From: Acidimicrobiia bacterium
GTDB lineage: Bacteria > Actinomycetota > Acidimicrobiia > Spongiisociales > ZC4RG35
Direction of reading: 5' to 3'
NCBI GenBank assembly: GCA_017577575.1
Contig: PKRG01000011.1
Coordinates: 1-64,000 of the forward strand
Length of the DNA stretch: 64,000 bases
Shown: one piece after another, positions 1-8,690 of the stretch
Numbering within the stretch: the first letter of the stretch is position 1
Layout of the letters: each line of letters begins with the position of its first letter
The notes under the pieces: model-generated
What the model was told of the DNA's origin: nothing
Databases searched by the model: none
The model's input: only the letters and a program-made list of their open reading frames with translations
Translations under genes and position numbers: made by a program

Positions 1-1201
<1,201 letters not shown>

Positions 1202-1277
1202 ACATCCTGAGCATCCCCGAGGGGACGCCCTACATGTCATCTTCGAGTTTGCATCTGCTCTATTCGAGTCCTGGATC

Positions 1278-1296
1278 GCTTGCCGTTAAGGCAAGC
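1278..1296 (-). other. Hairpin in the 16S leader
   Basis: A perfect 7-bp inverted repeat (GCTTGCC / GGCAAGC) with a 5-nt loop sits about 80 nt upstream of the mature 16S 5' end. It is probably part of the folded precursor leader near the RNase III processing stem. The matching 3' half of a processing stem would lie beyond the left edge, so its role is an inference. Confidence 0.45.
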
Positions 1297-1368
1297 AACC
1301 CAGCGATGCATGTTGCGAGGTTCAGCCTGGGGCCTCACCTGCGCGTGCATTGCTGACTTTTGGTCACG

Positions 1369-1386
1369 CTGTTCAGTTGTCAAGGA
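1369..1386 (-). promoter_or_regulatory. boxA-like antitermination element in rRNA leader
   Basis: The minus strand reads TCCTTGACAACTGAACAG, followed by CGTGACC. This resembles the conserved TTGAGAACTCAACAGCGTG-type block of actinobacterial rRNA leaders and spacers that contains boxA, the NusB/S10 binding site. It lies between the predicted promoter and the 16S 5' end, as expected. The TTGACA inside it looks like a -35 hexamer, but no suitable -10 follows. Confidence 0.5.
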
Positions 1387-1432
1387 GCCCTCGACTCCCA
1401 CCAGGCGCGCTCGGCGCCTCGGTGGAGCAGGC

Positions 1433-1462
1433 ACAGTAGCCTGCTCATGAGACTGATGCCAA
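1433..1462 (-). promoter_or_regulatory. Predicted rRNA operon promoter
   Basis: Minus-strand hexamers TTGGCA (1462-1457) and TACTGT (1438-1433) are separated by 18 bp, a good fit to a housekeeping sigma-70-type promoter. It lies about 230 bp upstream of the 16S 5' end and is followed by the boxA-like element, the usual arrangement for an rrn leader. No other pair in the 391-bp gap looked as good. The transcription start would be near 1426. Confidence 0.5.
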
Positions 1463-1570
1463 ACCGGGGCGCGTAGCTGATCGGTGAGCGGATCGCTCCC
1501 GATCGCCGGCCCCCCTGGTGGTGGGCCGTCCGGGAGAAGCGCCAGGCGCATTCCCAGACGGAAACAACAT

Positions 1571-1586
1571 GGTAGTAGCGGCTACC
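1571..1586 (-). terminator. Weak hairpin after mpg
   Basis: A GGTAG / CTACC stem with a 6-nt loop starts 7 nt beyond the mpg stop codon. It is followed on the minus strand by ATGTTGTTT, a modest T-rich tail. The stem is only 5 bp, so it is a marginal intrinsic terminator separating the argF-mpg transcript from the rRNA promoter. Confidence 0.3.
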
Positions 1587-1592
1587 GGCGTT

Positions 1593-2156
1593 TCAAAATC
1601 CCTTGCCGTCGGTCACCGCCACGAACCTCCACGGCTTTTCGACCGCTTTGGTGATACCGATTCTAGGCGTAGCGAGGACGGTGAGAGACTCCCCCGTCGG
1701 CAGAAGCCGGACGGAATCGTCGTCAGTCAGGTCCAACCCGTTGTGGTCGCCGGTTATTCCGAGCGCCTCGGTGAGCTTGCCGGGCCCGTCACACAGGTTG
1801 GTGGCCCGGCCCCGGCGCCGCACCATCTGCTCGACGCCCTCCAGGGGGACGCCGGCGCGCAACAGCACCGCGGCGCCGTGGCCCTCCGGGCCGGTGACTA
1901 CGTTGGCGCACCAGTGGAGGCCGTAGGAGCGGTACACGTACAGCCGCCCCGGCGGCCCGAACATGACCTTCGCCCGATTCGTGGGCCCGCGGTACGAATG
2001 CGACGCCGGGTCGGTCTGGTCGTAGGCCTCCACCTCGGTGAGCATCACCGCGGTGGTCACCCCCTGGAACCGTGTCTCCAGTCGCCATCCGATCAGCTGC
2101 GGGGCGACTTCCCAGGAAGGTCCGGCGAGGAACTCGGCCAGATCGATCGGTTTCAC
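1593..2156 (-). CDS. mpg: 3-methyladenine DNA glycosylase (AAG/MPG family)
   Basis: Base-excision repair enzyme that removes alkylated purines such as 3-methyladenine. The 187-residue product has the whole AAG fold core. The catalytic-loop motif TEVEAY carries the expected general base Glu43 and is followed by DPASHSYRG. The segments MFGPPGRLYVYRSYGLHWCANVV (residues 65-87) and LLRAGVPLEG are also present. Length is normal for bacterial members. The start is GTG at 2156, whose GTGA overlaps the argF stop, so the two genes should be translationally coupled. An in-frame extension further upstream is arginine/proline-rich and is a shadow of argF. There is no functional link to arginine synthesis beyond sharing a transcript. 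Confidence 0.93.
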   Translation of the reverse strand: MKPIDLAEFLAGPSWEVAPQLIGWRLETRFQGVTTAVMLTEVEAYDQTDPASHSYRGPTNRAKVMFGPPGRLYVYRSYGLHWCANVVTGPEGHGAAVLLRAGVPLEGVEQMVRRRGRATNLCDGPGKLTEALGITGDHNGLDLTDDDSVRLLPTGESLTVLATPRIGITKAVEKPWRFVAVTDGKGF

Positions 2157-3040
2157 AGCAGGTGGAGGAGCAGCGCCTTGAAGGAGTGGAGACGGTTCTC
2201 GGCCTGGTCGAACACCACCGACCGGGGATGGTCGATCACCTCGTCGACGACTTCCTCTCCCCGATGGGCGGGGAGGCAGTGCATGAAGATCGCGTCCGGG
2301 TTCGCCCGCTCGAACAGCTCGAGTGTCACCCGGTAGGGCTCGAAGTGGCGGCGGCGGAGCTCGGCCTCCGCCTCCTGGCCCATCGACGCCCACACGTCGG
2401 TGTACACGACGTCGCTGCCGGCGACAGCCTCGTACGGGTCTTCGAACAACGTCACCTCGCCGTGCTCGCGGGCCAGGGCGACGACGGCGGGATCCGGCTC
2501 GTAGCCGGGCGGCCCCACGAGGCGCATCCTCGCTCCCGCCATGACGGCGCCCAGGATGAGGGAATGGCACACGTTGTTGCCGTCGCCGACGAACGTGATC
2601 GTCGCTTCGGCCAGCGGGCGGTGCTCCGCCACCGTCTGGAGGTCGGCGAGCGCCTGGCAGGGGTGCTCCCGGTCGGACAGCAGGTTGACGATCGGCATGT
2701 CGGCGTGGGCGGCGATCTCGACCAGGTCCTCGTGCCGGTGGACCCGCAGGGCCAGCAGGTCCAGGTAACGGTCGAGCACCCGGGCCACGTCGGCGGGCGT
2801 CTCCCGGGTGCCGAGGCCGGCGGTGTCGTCCCGGATCGACAGCGGGTGGGCGCCGAGTTGGATGGCGGCCACGTCGCACGACACCCACGTCCGCAGGCTC
2901 TGTTTGGCGAAGAACAGGCCGATGGAGCGGCCGGCGAGGGCGTTCGAGTAGCGCTCGGGCGCCGCCTTGACCTCGGCGGCCAGCCTCAGCACCTCCGCCA
3001 GCGCATCGGGCGTGAGGTCGGCCACGGACAGGAAGTTCAT
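2153..3040 (-). CDS. argF: Ornithine carbamoyltransferase (variant phosphate-binding motif)
   Basis: Transfers carbamoyl from carbamoyl phosphate to ornithine, giving citrulline for arginine synthesis. The 295-residue protein has the carbamoyltransferase hallmarks: HPCQ at 126-129, DVWASMG at 215-221 for the ornithine side, and HCLP at 254-257 with the catalytic cysteine. The usual STRTR carbamoyl-phosphate loop reads SLRTW (48-52). The first arginine is kept, but the last position is tryptophan. The ATG at 3040 forms an ATGA overlap with pheT. In many actinobacteria pheST precedes a complete arg cluster; here argF directly follows pheT and the other arg genes are absent. N-acetylornithine or succinylornithine specificity cannot be excluded. 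Confidence 0.88.
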   Translation of the reverse strand: MNFLSVADLTPDALAEVLRLAAEVKAAPERYSNALAGRSIGLFFAKQSLRTWVSCDVAAIQLGAHPLSIRDDTAGLGTRETPADVARVLDRYLDLLALRVHRHEDLVEIAAHADMPIVNLLSDREHPCQALADLQTVAEHRPLAEATITFVGDGNNVCHSLILGAVMAGARMRLVGPPGYEPDPAVVALAREHGEVTLFEDPYEAVAGSDVVYTDVWASMGQEAEAELRRRHFEPYRVTLELFERANPDAIFMHCLPAHRGEEVVDEVIDHPRSVVFDQAENRLHSFKALLLHLL

Positions 3041-5433
3041 GCGCTACCCCGCAGAACGGCGTCGTGGGCCGCCGCCGCCCGGATCATCGCCTCCCGAACC
3101 TCGCCGATCTCGTCGGCGGTGAGGGTCCGGTCCGGGGCCCGCAGTCGGACGCTGAAGGCGAGGGACTTGCGGTCCAGCGCCAGGTTGCCGCCCCGGAACT
3201 CGTCGAAGACGTCGACCCGTTCCACCAGCTCTCCCCCGCCGGTGCGGATCGCGGCGGCGAGCGCGGCGGCCGGCAGGTCGGCGGCGACCTCGAAGGAGAG
3301 GTCGAAGTCGGCGGGCGGGTACGGGCTGATGGGGCGGAACTCGGGATCGCGTCGGGCCGCGAGGAGCCGCTCCAGGTCGAGCTCGCCAGCCGCCACGCGA
3401 TCTTCGATGTCGAATGCCCTCGCCGTGTAGGGATGGAGCTCCCCGACGTAGCCGACGAGCTCGCCGTCGGCCGTGATGCGGGCGGTGCGGGTCGGATGGA
3501 ATCCGGGCGCGGCGTCCTGGTGGAGCTCGAGGCGCAGCCCCAGCCCGGCGGCGAGGCGCCGCACGAGAGCGGCGGCGACCAGGCCGTCGGCGGTCAACCC
3601 TCGCCCGCTCAGGTCGGCCGGGCCCACCACGCCGACGGACGCGAAGGCGATCCGCACCGGCTGGTCGGGCACGCGCTTGTCCCGATTCCAGGGCCAGTCG
3701 TGGAACACCCGGCCCTGCTCGAAGACGGCGACGGCCTCGGCTCCCCGGCCCCGGTTGTGGCGGATCACCCGCAACAGACCGGGCAGGAGCGACGGGCGCA
3801 GGACCGCCTCCTCGTCACTCAACGGGTTCTTCACCCTCACGGTGTGGTTGATCTCGTGGTCGGGCGGAGCATCGAATGCGGCCAGGTCCGCCGTGGTGAC
3901 GAACGGGAGGGTGATCGCCTGGGTGTAGCCGAGTCCCACCAGGAGCTCGCGGATGCGTCGCTCCAGCCGTTGCTCGGGGGTGAGCCCGCCGCCGACTCCC
4001 GGACGGAGCCGTTCGCCGAAGGTGTCGTAGTCGGCGAGCCGGGCGACCTCCTCCACGAGATCGATCGGCCGGGTCACGTCGGGCCGGTAGCTCGGCACCG
4101 TCACCGACAACGGGTCGGCGCCTTCCACTCCGAAGCCGAGGCGACGCAGCAGTCCGGCGATGCGCTCGCTGTCGAATCCGTCCCCGAGGATCCGGGTCAC
4201 GTCGCGGGTGGTGAGACGGATGACGGTCGGCGCGAATGGGCGGGCGACGACGTCGACCGCCTCCTCCCGGAGGGCGCCGCCGGCGGTCTCGAGTATCAAC
4301 TCCGCGGCGCGCCGGGCGGCCAAGGGCGGCAGCTGGGGGTCGACGCCGCGTTCGAAGCGGGCGGAGGCTTCCGAGCGGAGCCCGTGACGGCGGGAGGTGT
4401 GCATGATCGAGGGCGGATCCCAGCTGGCGGCCTCGATCAGGGCCCGCGTGGTGCCGTCGTGGACCTCGGAGTCTTCGCCACCCATCGTGCCGGCGAGTGA
4501 TGTGGGCCCGTCGGCGTCGCAGATGACGATGTCGGCTTCCGACAGCGTGCGCTCGACACCGTCGAGGGTCACGAGCCTCTCGCCTTCGGTGGCCCTCCGC
4601 ACCACCAGCTCGTCACCCGAGAGGCGGTCCATGTCGAAGACGTGGAGCGGCTGGCCGAGCTCCAGCATCACGTAGTTCGTGACGTCGACGAGGTTCGAGA
4701 TGGGACGCACCCCGGCGAGCCGGAGCCGGTGGCGCATCCACAGCGGCGAGGGACGGACCTCCACGCCGTCGACCTGGCGGGCGTGGAAACGGGGGTTGCC
4801 TTCGGGATCCTCGATGCGCACCGACAGGTCGGGGGCGCCAGGCACCGTCGGCGGGGCGGGATCCGGCACCCGGAGCTCGACGTCGTACCAGGCGGCGAGG
4901 TCGCGGGCGATGCCGTACACCGACATGGCGTCGGGGCGGTTGGTGGTGATCGTCAGGTCGAAGACCACGTCGGGCAGCGTCAGGAGGCTCTCCAGCGGCT
5001 CGCCGACGGGAGCATCGGGCTCGAGGACGAGGATCCCGTCGGCGTCCTCTCCCAGGCCGAGCTCCTTTTCGGAGCAGATCATGCCGTGGGATTCGACGCC
5101 GCGGATGGTGCGGACCCCGATGCGGAAGTCCCCGGGCAGGACGGCGCCGGGCTTGGCGAACGCCACCTTCGCTCCCGCCTCGAAGTTCCAGGCGCCACAC
5201 ACGACGTCGATGGGCTCGCCGCCGATCGACACCGCGCACAGGCGCACCTTGTCGGCGTTGGGATGGGGGGCCACCTCGTCGACGTGGGCGACGACCACGT
5301 CGGTCCAGCCGACCTCGACCGTCTCCACCCCCTCGACCTCGTGGCCGAGGAAGGCGAGTGCCCGGGTCAGCTCGGCCACGTCCCGGGTGGGCAGGTCGAC
5401 GAACTCGAGGAGCCAGTTGAGTGAGACCTTCAT
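3037..5433 (-). CDS. pheT: Phenylalanine-tRNA ligase beta subunit
   Basis: The beta subunit of the (alpha-beta)2 phenylalanyl-tRNA synthetase, which charges tRNA-Phe and supplies the editing site. At 798 residues it is full length. It begins MKVSLNWLLEFVD. Next comes an EMAP/OB-type tRNA-binding region (about 40-150, containing HPNADKVRLC and VCGAWNF), then the B3/B4 editing and B5 domains. A catalytic-like core runs to about residue 690, followed by a C-terminal anticodon-binding ferredoxin-like domain (FRPISPYPPADFDLSFEV onward). ATG 5433 is chosen because it starts the family-typical N-terminus; upstream codons in frame encode serine/threonine-rich shadow sequence. It lies 10 bp after pheS and overlaps argF by 4 nt. 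Confidence 0.97.
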   Translation of the reverse strand: MKVSLNWLLEFVDLPTRDVAELTRALAFLGHEVEGVETVEVGWTDVVVAHVDEVAPHPNADKVRLCAVSIGGEPIDVVCGAWNFEAGAKVAFAKPGAVLPGDFRIGVRTIRGVESHGMICSEKELGLGEDADGILVLEPDAPVGEPLESLLTLPDVVFDLTITTNRPDAMSVYGIARDLAAWYDVELRVPDPAPPTVPGAPDLSVRIEDPEGNPRFHARQVDGVEVRPSPLWMRHRLRLAGVRPISNLVDVTNYVMLELGQPLHVFDMDRLSGDELVVRRATEGERLVTLDGVERTLSEADIVICDADGPTSLAGTMGGEDSEVHDGTTRALIEAASWDPPSIMHTSRRHGLRSEASARFERGVDPQLPPLAARRAAELILETAGGALREEAVDVVARPFAPTVIRLTTRDVTRILGDGFDSERIAGLLRRLGFGVEGADPLSVTVPSYRPDVTRPIDLVEEVARLADYDTFGERLRPGVGGGLTPEQRLERRIRELLVGLGYTQAITLPFVTTADLAAFDAPPDHEINHTVRVKNPLSDEEAVLRPSLLPGLLRVIRHNRGRGAEAVAVFEQGRVFHDWPWNRDKRVPDQPVRIAFASVGVVGPADLSGRGLTADGLVAAALVRRLAAGLGLRLELHQDAAPGFHPTRTARITADGELVGYVGELHPYTARAFDIEDRVAAGELDLERLLAARRDPEFRPISPYPPADFDLSFEVAADLPAAALAAAIRTGGGELVERVDVFDEFRGGNLALDRKSLAFSVRLRAPDRTLTADEIGEVREAMIRAAAAHDAVLRGSA

Positions 5434-5443
5434 GCGGGAACGC

Positions 5444-6496
5444 TCATGACGGGAACTGGTGCAGGAAGCGCAGGTCGTTGTCGGTGAAGTTGCGGATGTC
5501 GTTGATCCCGTAGCGGACCATCGCCGGCCGCTCGACACCGATGCCGAAGGCGAAGCCGGTGACCTTCTCGGGGTCGTAGCCGGCGGCGGCGAACACGGCG
5601 GGGTCGACCATGCCACAGCCGAGCATCTCCAGCCATCCGGCGCCCTTGCACACCCGGCAGTCGGGCTCGCCCCCGTCGCAGTTGAAGCACGACACGTCCA
5701 GCTCGGCCGACGGCTCGGTGAACGGGAAGAAGTGCGGTCGGAGACGGATCTTCGTGCCAGGCCCGAAGAACTCCTTGGCGAAGTAGTGGAGCGTGCCTTT
5801 CAGGTCGGCGAAAGTGATGTCCTCGTCTACCGCCAGCCCCTCGATCTGGTGGAAGACGGGGAGGTGGGTGGCGTCGATGGCGTCGGTGCGGTAGGTCTTG
5901 CCCGGGGCGATGATGTACACGGGCGGCTCGTGGGATTCCATCCAGCGCACCTGGACGGGCGAGGTCTGGGTGCGGAGCAGCATCTCGTCTGCCGGGTCGC
6001 CGTAGTCGAGGTACATGGTGTCGGACTCGAACCGGGCGGGGTGGGTCGGAGGGGTGTTGAGGGCGTCGAAGTTGTACCAGGCCAGCTCCGCCTCGGGCCC
6101 GTCGGCCACGGCGTAGCCGATCGAAGTGAAGATGTCGGTGATCTCGTCGATCGTCTGCTGGAGGACGTGGAGGACGCCCAGCGGGTACTCGACGGCGGGA
6201 AGCGTCATGTCCACCCGCTCCGCCTGCAGCCGCTCCTCCGCCTCCTGGCGTTCGAGCTCGGCACGGCGCTCCTCGAGCAGTGCGGTCACCGCTTTGGTGA
6301 CCTCGTTCAGCTTGGCGCCGACCCGGGGCCGCAGATCGGGATCGATCGAGCCCATCGAGCGGCGGACCGCTCCGATGTCGGAATCCTTTCCGAGCACGGC
6401 GGTCTCGACCGACGCCAGCTCGGCGAGGGAAGCGGCTTTCGACACGGCTTCGAGGGCGGTGTCGCGAGCCTCGTCGAGACGCTCCAGGAGATCCAT
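5444..6496 (-). CDS. pheS: Phenylalanine-tRNA ligase alpha subunit
   Basis: The catalytic alpha subunit of phenylalanyl-tRNA synthetase (350 residues, normal). An N-terminal coiled-coil (about 1-95, rich in E/R/A) is followed by the class II core. Visible landmarks are HPARFESDTMYL, LLRTQTSPVQVRWM (motif 2 region), GKTYRTDAIDATHLPVFHQIEG, and motif 3 GFAFGIGVERPAMVRYGI. The usual motif 3 reads ERLAM; here the residue after the arginine is proline. A CxxC-rich stretch (FNCDGGEPDCRVCKG) precedes LGCGMVDP. It lies 12 nt downstream of the SpoU methyltransferase with no visible Shine-Dalgarno, so translation may depend on the upstream gene. Confidence 0.97.
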   Translation of the reverse strand: MDLLERLDEARDTALEAVSKAASLAELASVETAVLGKDSDIGAVRRSMGSIDPDLRPRVGAKLNEVTKAVTALLEERRAELERQEAEERLQAERVDMTLPAVEYPLGVLHVLQQTIDEITDIFTSIGYAVADGPEAELAWYNFDALNTPPTHPARFESDTMYLDYGDPADEMLLRTQTSPVQVRWMESHEPPVYIIAPGKTYRTDAIDATHLPVFHQIEGLAVDEDITFADLKGTLHYFAKEFFGPGTKIRLRPHFFPFTEPSAELDVSCFNCDGGEPDCRVCKGAGWLEMLGCGMVDPAVFAAAGYDPEKVTGFAFGIGVERPAMVRYGINDIRNFTDNDLRFLHQFPS

Positions 6497-6508
6497 GGAG
6501 GGGGCAGG

Positions 6509-7258
6509 TTAGTGGTCGCCGGGATCGGGTTCGGAACCGGTTGCGGCGACGTAGGCGAGGATCGAGGCGGCAACGGCGGCGTTGAGGCTCTCCGTGTCGC
6601 CGCGCATGGGGATCGTCACCCGGACATCGGCGGCGGCCACCGTCTCGGGGTCGAGGCCGTGGGCTTCGCTGCCGATCAGGAACGCCCATGGCCCGGGGCC
6701 GAGGCGGGCGGGGTCTTCGCCCCCGCGGACGACGGTGGCGGCGAGTCGATGCCCTGTCAGCTCGGACACCTCGTGGATGCGGCTGAGGCCGCCCAGCCGG
6801 AAGTGTGCTCCGGCCCCCGCCCGGAGCACCTTGGGCGACCACGGGTCGGCGGTGCCGGGGCCTATGACCACCCCGCAGCCGAAAGCGGCGGCCGAGCGGA
6901 TGATCGTGCCGACGTTTCCCGGGTCGCTCACTCCCATCAGCACGAGGAGGTTCCGGTCCGCCGGAGGCTCCACCCAGTCGGGGATGACGACGATCGCCAC
7001 CGGCCCGCGCGGGGTCTCGGTGGCTGCGAGCCGCAGCATGACCCGATGGTCGACGACGACGACATTCGGCCACTCGTCGCGGCGAGGGTCTTCGGGGAGA
7101 GCGAAGGTCCGTTCGATCTCGGCGCCGGCGGCGATCGCCTCTTCGAGGACATGGGGACCTTCGATCAGGGAGAGACCGGTCTCGAGTCTCTCCCGGGAGC
7201 GGTGGAGCCGACACGCTGCCACCACCGCAGGGTTGCGGGGCGAGCGTATCGGCTCCAT
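6509..7258 (-). CDS. RNA 2'-O-ribose methyltransferase, SpoU/TrmH family
   Basis: A SpoU-class (SPOUT fold) enzyme that probably 2'-O-methylates rRNA or tRNA using S-adenosylmethionine. The 249-residue protein has an N-terminal substrate-binding domain (about 1-90). Then come the three family motifs: motif 1 NVGTIIRSAAAFG, motif 2 LIGSEAHGL, and motif 3 IPMRGDTESLNAAVAASI, which together build the knotted cofactor site. It sits between rplT and pheS, a place where many bacteria keep such a methyltransferase. The exact target nucleotide cannot be read from the sequence. ATG 7258 lies 10 bp after the rplT stop. Confidence 0.92.
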   Translation of the reverse strand: MEPIRSPRNPAVVAACRLHRSRERLETGLSLIEGPHVLEEAIAAGAEIERTFALPEDPRRDEWPNVVVVDHRVMLRLAATETPRGPVAIVVIPDWVEPPADRNLLVLMGVSDPGNVGTIIRSAAAFGCGVVIGPGTADPWSPKVLRAGAGAHFRLGGLSRIHEVSELTGHRLAATVVRGGEDPARLGPGPWAFLIGSEAHGLDPETVAAADVRVTIPMRGDTESLNAAVAASILAYVAATGSEPDPGDH

Positions 7259-7268
7259 CGAACGACGG

Positions 7269-7625
7269 TCAGTCGCGCTTGATGCCGGCGGCCTCGACCA
7301 GAGCCGAGAAGGCAGCGGGGTCGTTGACGGCGAGATCGGCCAGCATCTTGCGGTCGATCTCGATCTCGGCGGCCTTGAGGCCGGCGATCAGCTGGGAGTA
7401 GGTGGTCCCGTTCTGACGGGCCGCGGCGTTGATGCGGGTGATCCACAGCCGGCGGAACTCGCCCTTGCGGGCCCGGCGGTCGCGGTAAGAATCCGCTCCC
7501 GCGTGCATGACCTGTTCGTTGGCGGTGCGGAACCGGCGGCTGCGGGCCCCCTTGTAGCCCTTGGCCTTGGCGAGGACCTTCTTGTGTGCCTTGCGGGCGG
7601 CGACTGGGTTCCTGGCGCGTGCCAT
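7269..7625 (-). CDS. rplT: 50S ribosomal protein L20
   Basis: A large-subunit assembly protein of 118 residues, the usual length. The N-terminus MARARNPVAARKAHKKVLAKAKGY is basic and repeat-like, as in all L20 proteins. It is followed by the globular domain containing DSYRDRRARKGEFRRLWITRINAAAR. A clear ribosome binding site (GGAGGTAGAT before ATG) fixes the start. It is the last ribosomal gene of infC-rpmI-rplT. In some bacteria L20 represses this operon through its leader, which is relevant to the hairpin found upstream of infC. Confidence 0.98.
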   Translation of the reverse strand: MARARNPVAARKAHKKVLAKAKGYKGARSRRFRTANEQVMHAGADSYRDRRARKGEFRRLWITRINAAARQNGTTYSQLIAGLKAAEIEIDRKMLADLAVNDPAAFSALVEAAGIKRD

Positions 7626-7641
7626 ATCTACCTCCGATCAG

Positions 7642-7836
7642 TCACTTGGCCATCAGCTTCTTGGCGGTGCGCCTGTCGCCCGCCGCCAAGGGGACGTCGC
7701 CGGCGCGCCGCCGGAAGACGTGCTTGCCCTTGGCGAGCTTCAGGTGGCCGCGCCCGGCCTGCCGGCGCATGTACTTGCCTGAGCCTGTGATCTTGATGCG
7801 CTTCTTGGCGCCGCTGTGTGTCTTCATCTTGGGCAT
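7642..7836 (-). CDS. rpmI: 50S ribosomal protein L35
   Basis: A small basic large-subunit protein of 64 residues. It starts MPKMKTHSGAKKRIKITGSGK, the standard L35 signature, and ends in RTAKKLMAK. ATG 7836 is preceded by GAGGAGCACCC, a good ribosome binding site. The gene lies 9 bp after infC and 16 bp before rplT, the universal order for these three genes. Confidence 0.98.
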   Translation of the reverse strand: MPKMKTHSGAKKRIKITGSGKYMRRQAGRGHLKLAKGKHVFRRRAGDVPLAAGDRRTAKKLMAK

Positions 7837-7845
7837 GGGTGCTCC

Positions 7846-8409
7846 TCACTCCCCTTCTTCGGGGCTTGGGGTCTCCTGCCGCTCTTCCCGTCCAGACGCC
7901 GGCTTCTTCGCCGGGGCGAGCACCATCGTCATGTTGCGGCCCTCCATCGCCGGAGCCTGCTCCACGACCGCCTTGTCGCCGAGCGCCTCGACCAGGCGCT
8001 CCAGCAATTCGAGCCCGAACTCGGGCCTCTCCTGTTCGCGTCCCCGGAAGCGGATGGTGACCTTGACCTTGTCGCCGTCGGCGAGGAACTCCTCGGCCCG
8101 GCGGCGGCTGATGTCGAAGTCGTGCTGTCCGATCCGGACCTTCATCCGGATCTCCTTCACCTGGGTCCGCGACTGCTTCTTGCGCGCTTCGCGGTCTCGT
8201 ACGGACTGCTCGTACTTGTACTTGCCGTAGTCCATCAAGCGACAGACCGGGGGGTTGGCGTTGGGCGCCACCTCGACGAGGTCCAAGCCGAGTTGTTCGG
8301 CGAGCCACAGGGCTTCGGCCAGCTTCTTCACCCCGATCTGTTCACCGTCGGGGGCAACCACCCGTACCTCGGGGGCACGGATGTATCCGTTCACGCGCAG
8401 GTCAGCGAT
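7846..8409 (-). CDS. infC: Translation initiation factor IF-3, likely AUC start
   Basis: IF-3 binds the 30S subunit, proofreads the start codon and prevents premature 50S joining. The product has the N-domain (NGYIRAPEVRVV through VCRLMDYGKYKYEQ), the linker and the C-domain (VKEIRMKVRIGQHDF, VKVTIRFRGREQ, NMTMVLAP), plus an acidic tail. The first conventional codon, GTG 8394, lies 22 nt from the AGGAGG at 8422-8417, too far to be used. An in-frame ATC at 8409 lies exactly 7 nt after it and gives 187 residues. Non-AUG/GUG starts on infC are known from E. coli (AUU) and permit autoregulation by IF-3 itself. The start choice is an inference from spacing; the identity of the gene is certain. Confidence 0.95.
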   Translation of the reverse strand: MADLRVNGYIRAPEVRVVAPDGEQIGVKKLAEALWLAEQLGLDLVEVAPNANPPVCRLMDYGKYKYEQSVRDREARKKQSRTQVKEIRMKVRIGQHDFDISRRRAEEFLADGDKVKVTIRFRGREQERPEFGLELLERLVEALGDKAVVEQAPAMEGRNMTMVLAPAKKPASGREERQETPSPEEGE

Positions 8410-8469
8410 GTGAGTACCTCCTGGTAGTTCCTATTCCTACGTGCTCGTTGGCGTCTCCGCCCACCGGAC

Positions 8470-8502
8470 AAGAAAAGAGCAGCAAACGAACGCTTGCTGC
8501 TC
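8470..8502 (-). terminator. Intrinsic terminator/attenuator in infC leader
   Basis: The minus strand has a perfect 9-bp stem, GAGCAGCAA / TTGCTGCTC, with an 8-nt loop, followed at once by TTTTCTT. This is a canonical rho-independent terminator. It sits 184 bp beyond the ribH stop but only 60 nt before the infC start. That placement suits an attenuator of infC-rpmI-rplT as well as, or better than, the end of the riboflavin transcript. Confidence 0.75.
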
Positions 8503-8662
8503 ACGGTCATCGTTCCCCTCGCGGCCGATCGGAACTGCACAGCACGCATGCCGCTACCGCTCGAGCGCGTGGGGAGGTGGCCGGTACCACGGCTCGCCTC
8601 GAACGGCGGCCGGGTGGGAAGCAGCAGCCTCCGCTTACGGCTATCTCGCCTGTCGCCCATCA

Positions 8663-8690
8663 GGGTACCAGAGCGGTGCCGATCGGTCAC
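8663..8690 (-). promoter_or_regulatory. Candidate infC promoter
   Basis: GTGACC (about 8690-8685, overlapping the ribH stop) and TACCCT (about 8668-8663) are separated by about 16-17 bp on the minus strand. This is an imperfect match to a housekeeping promoter. It would give a leader RNA of about 250 nt containing the terminator hairpin. The rest of the 277-bp gap 8410-8686 holds no other feature I can name. Confidence 0.25.

Noticed and set aside
1376..1381. TTGACA in the rRNA leader as a -35 hexamer.
   Set aside because: No -10 box follows at 16-19 bp, and the hexamer is part of the boxA-like block conserved in actinobacterial rRNA leaders.
2153..2888. A longer version of mpg starting near 2888.
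   Set aside because: The first 240 or so codons would be an out-of-frame reading of argF. Conserved AAG sequence begins at the GTG of 2156.
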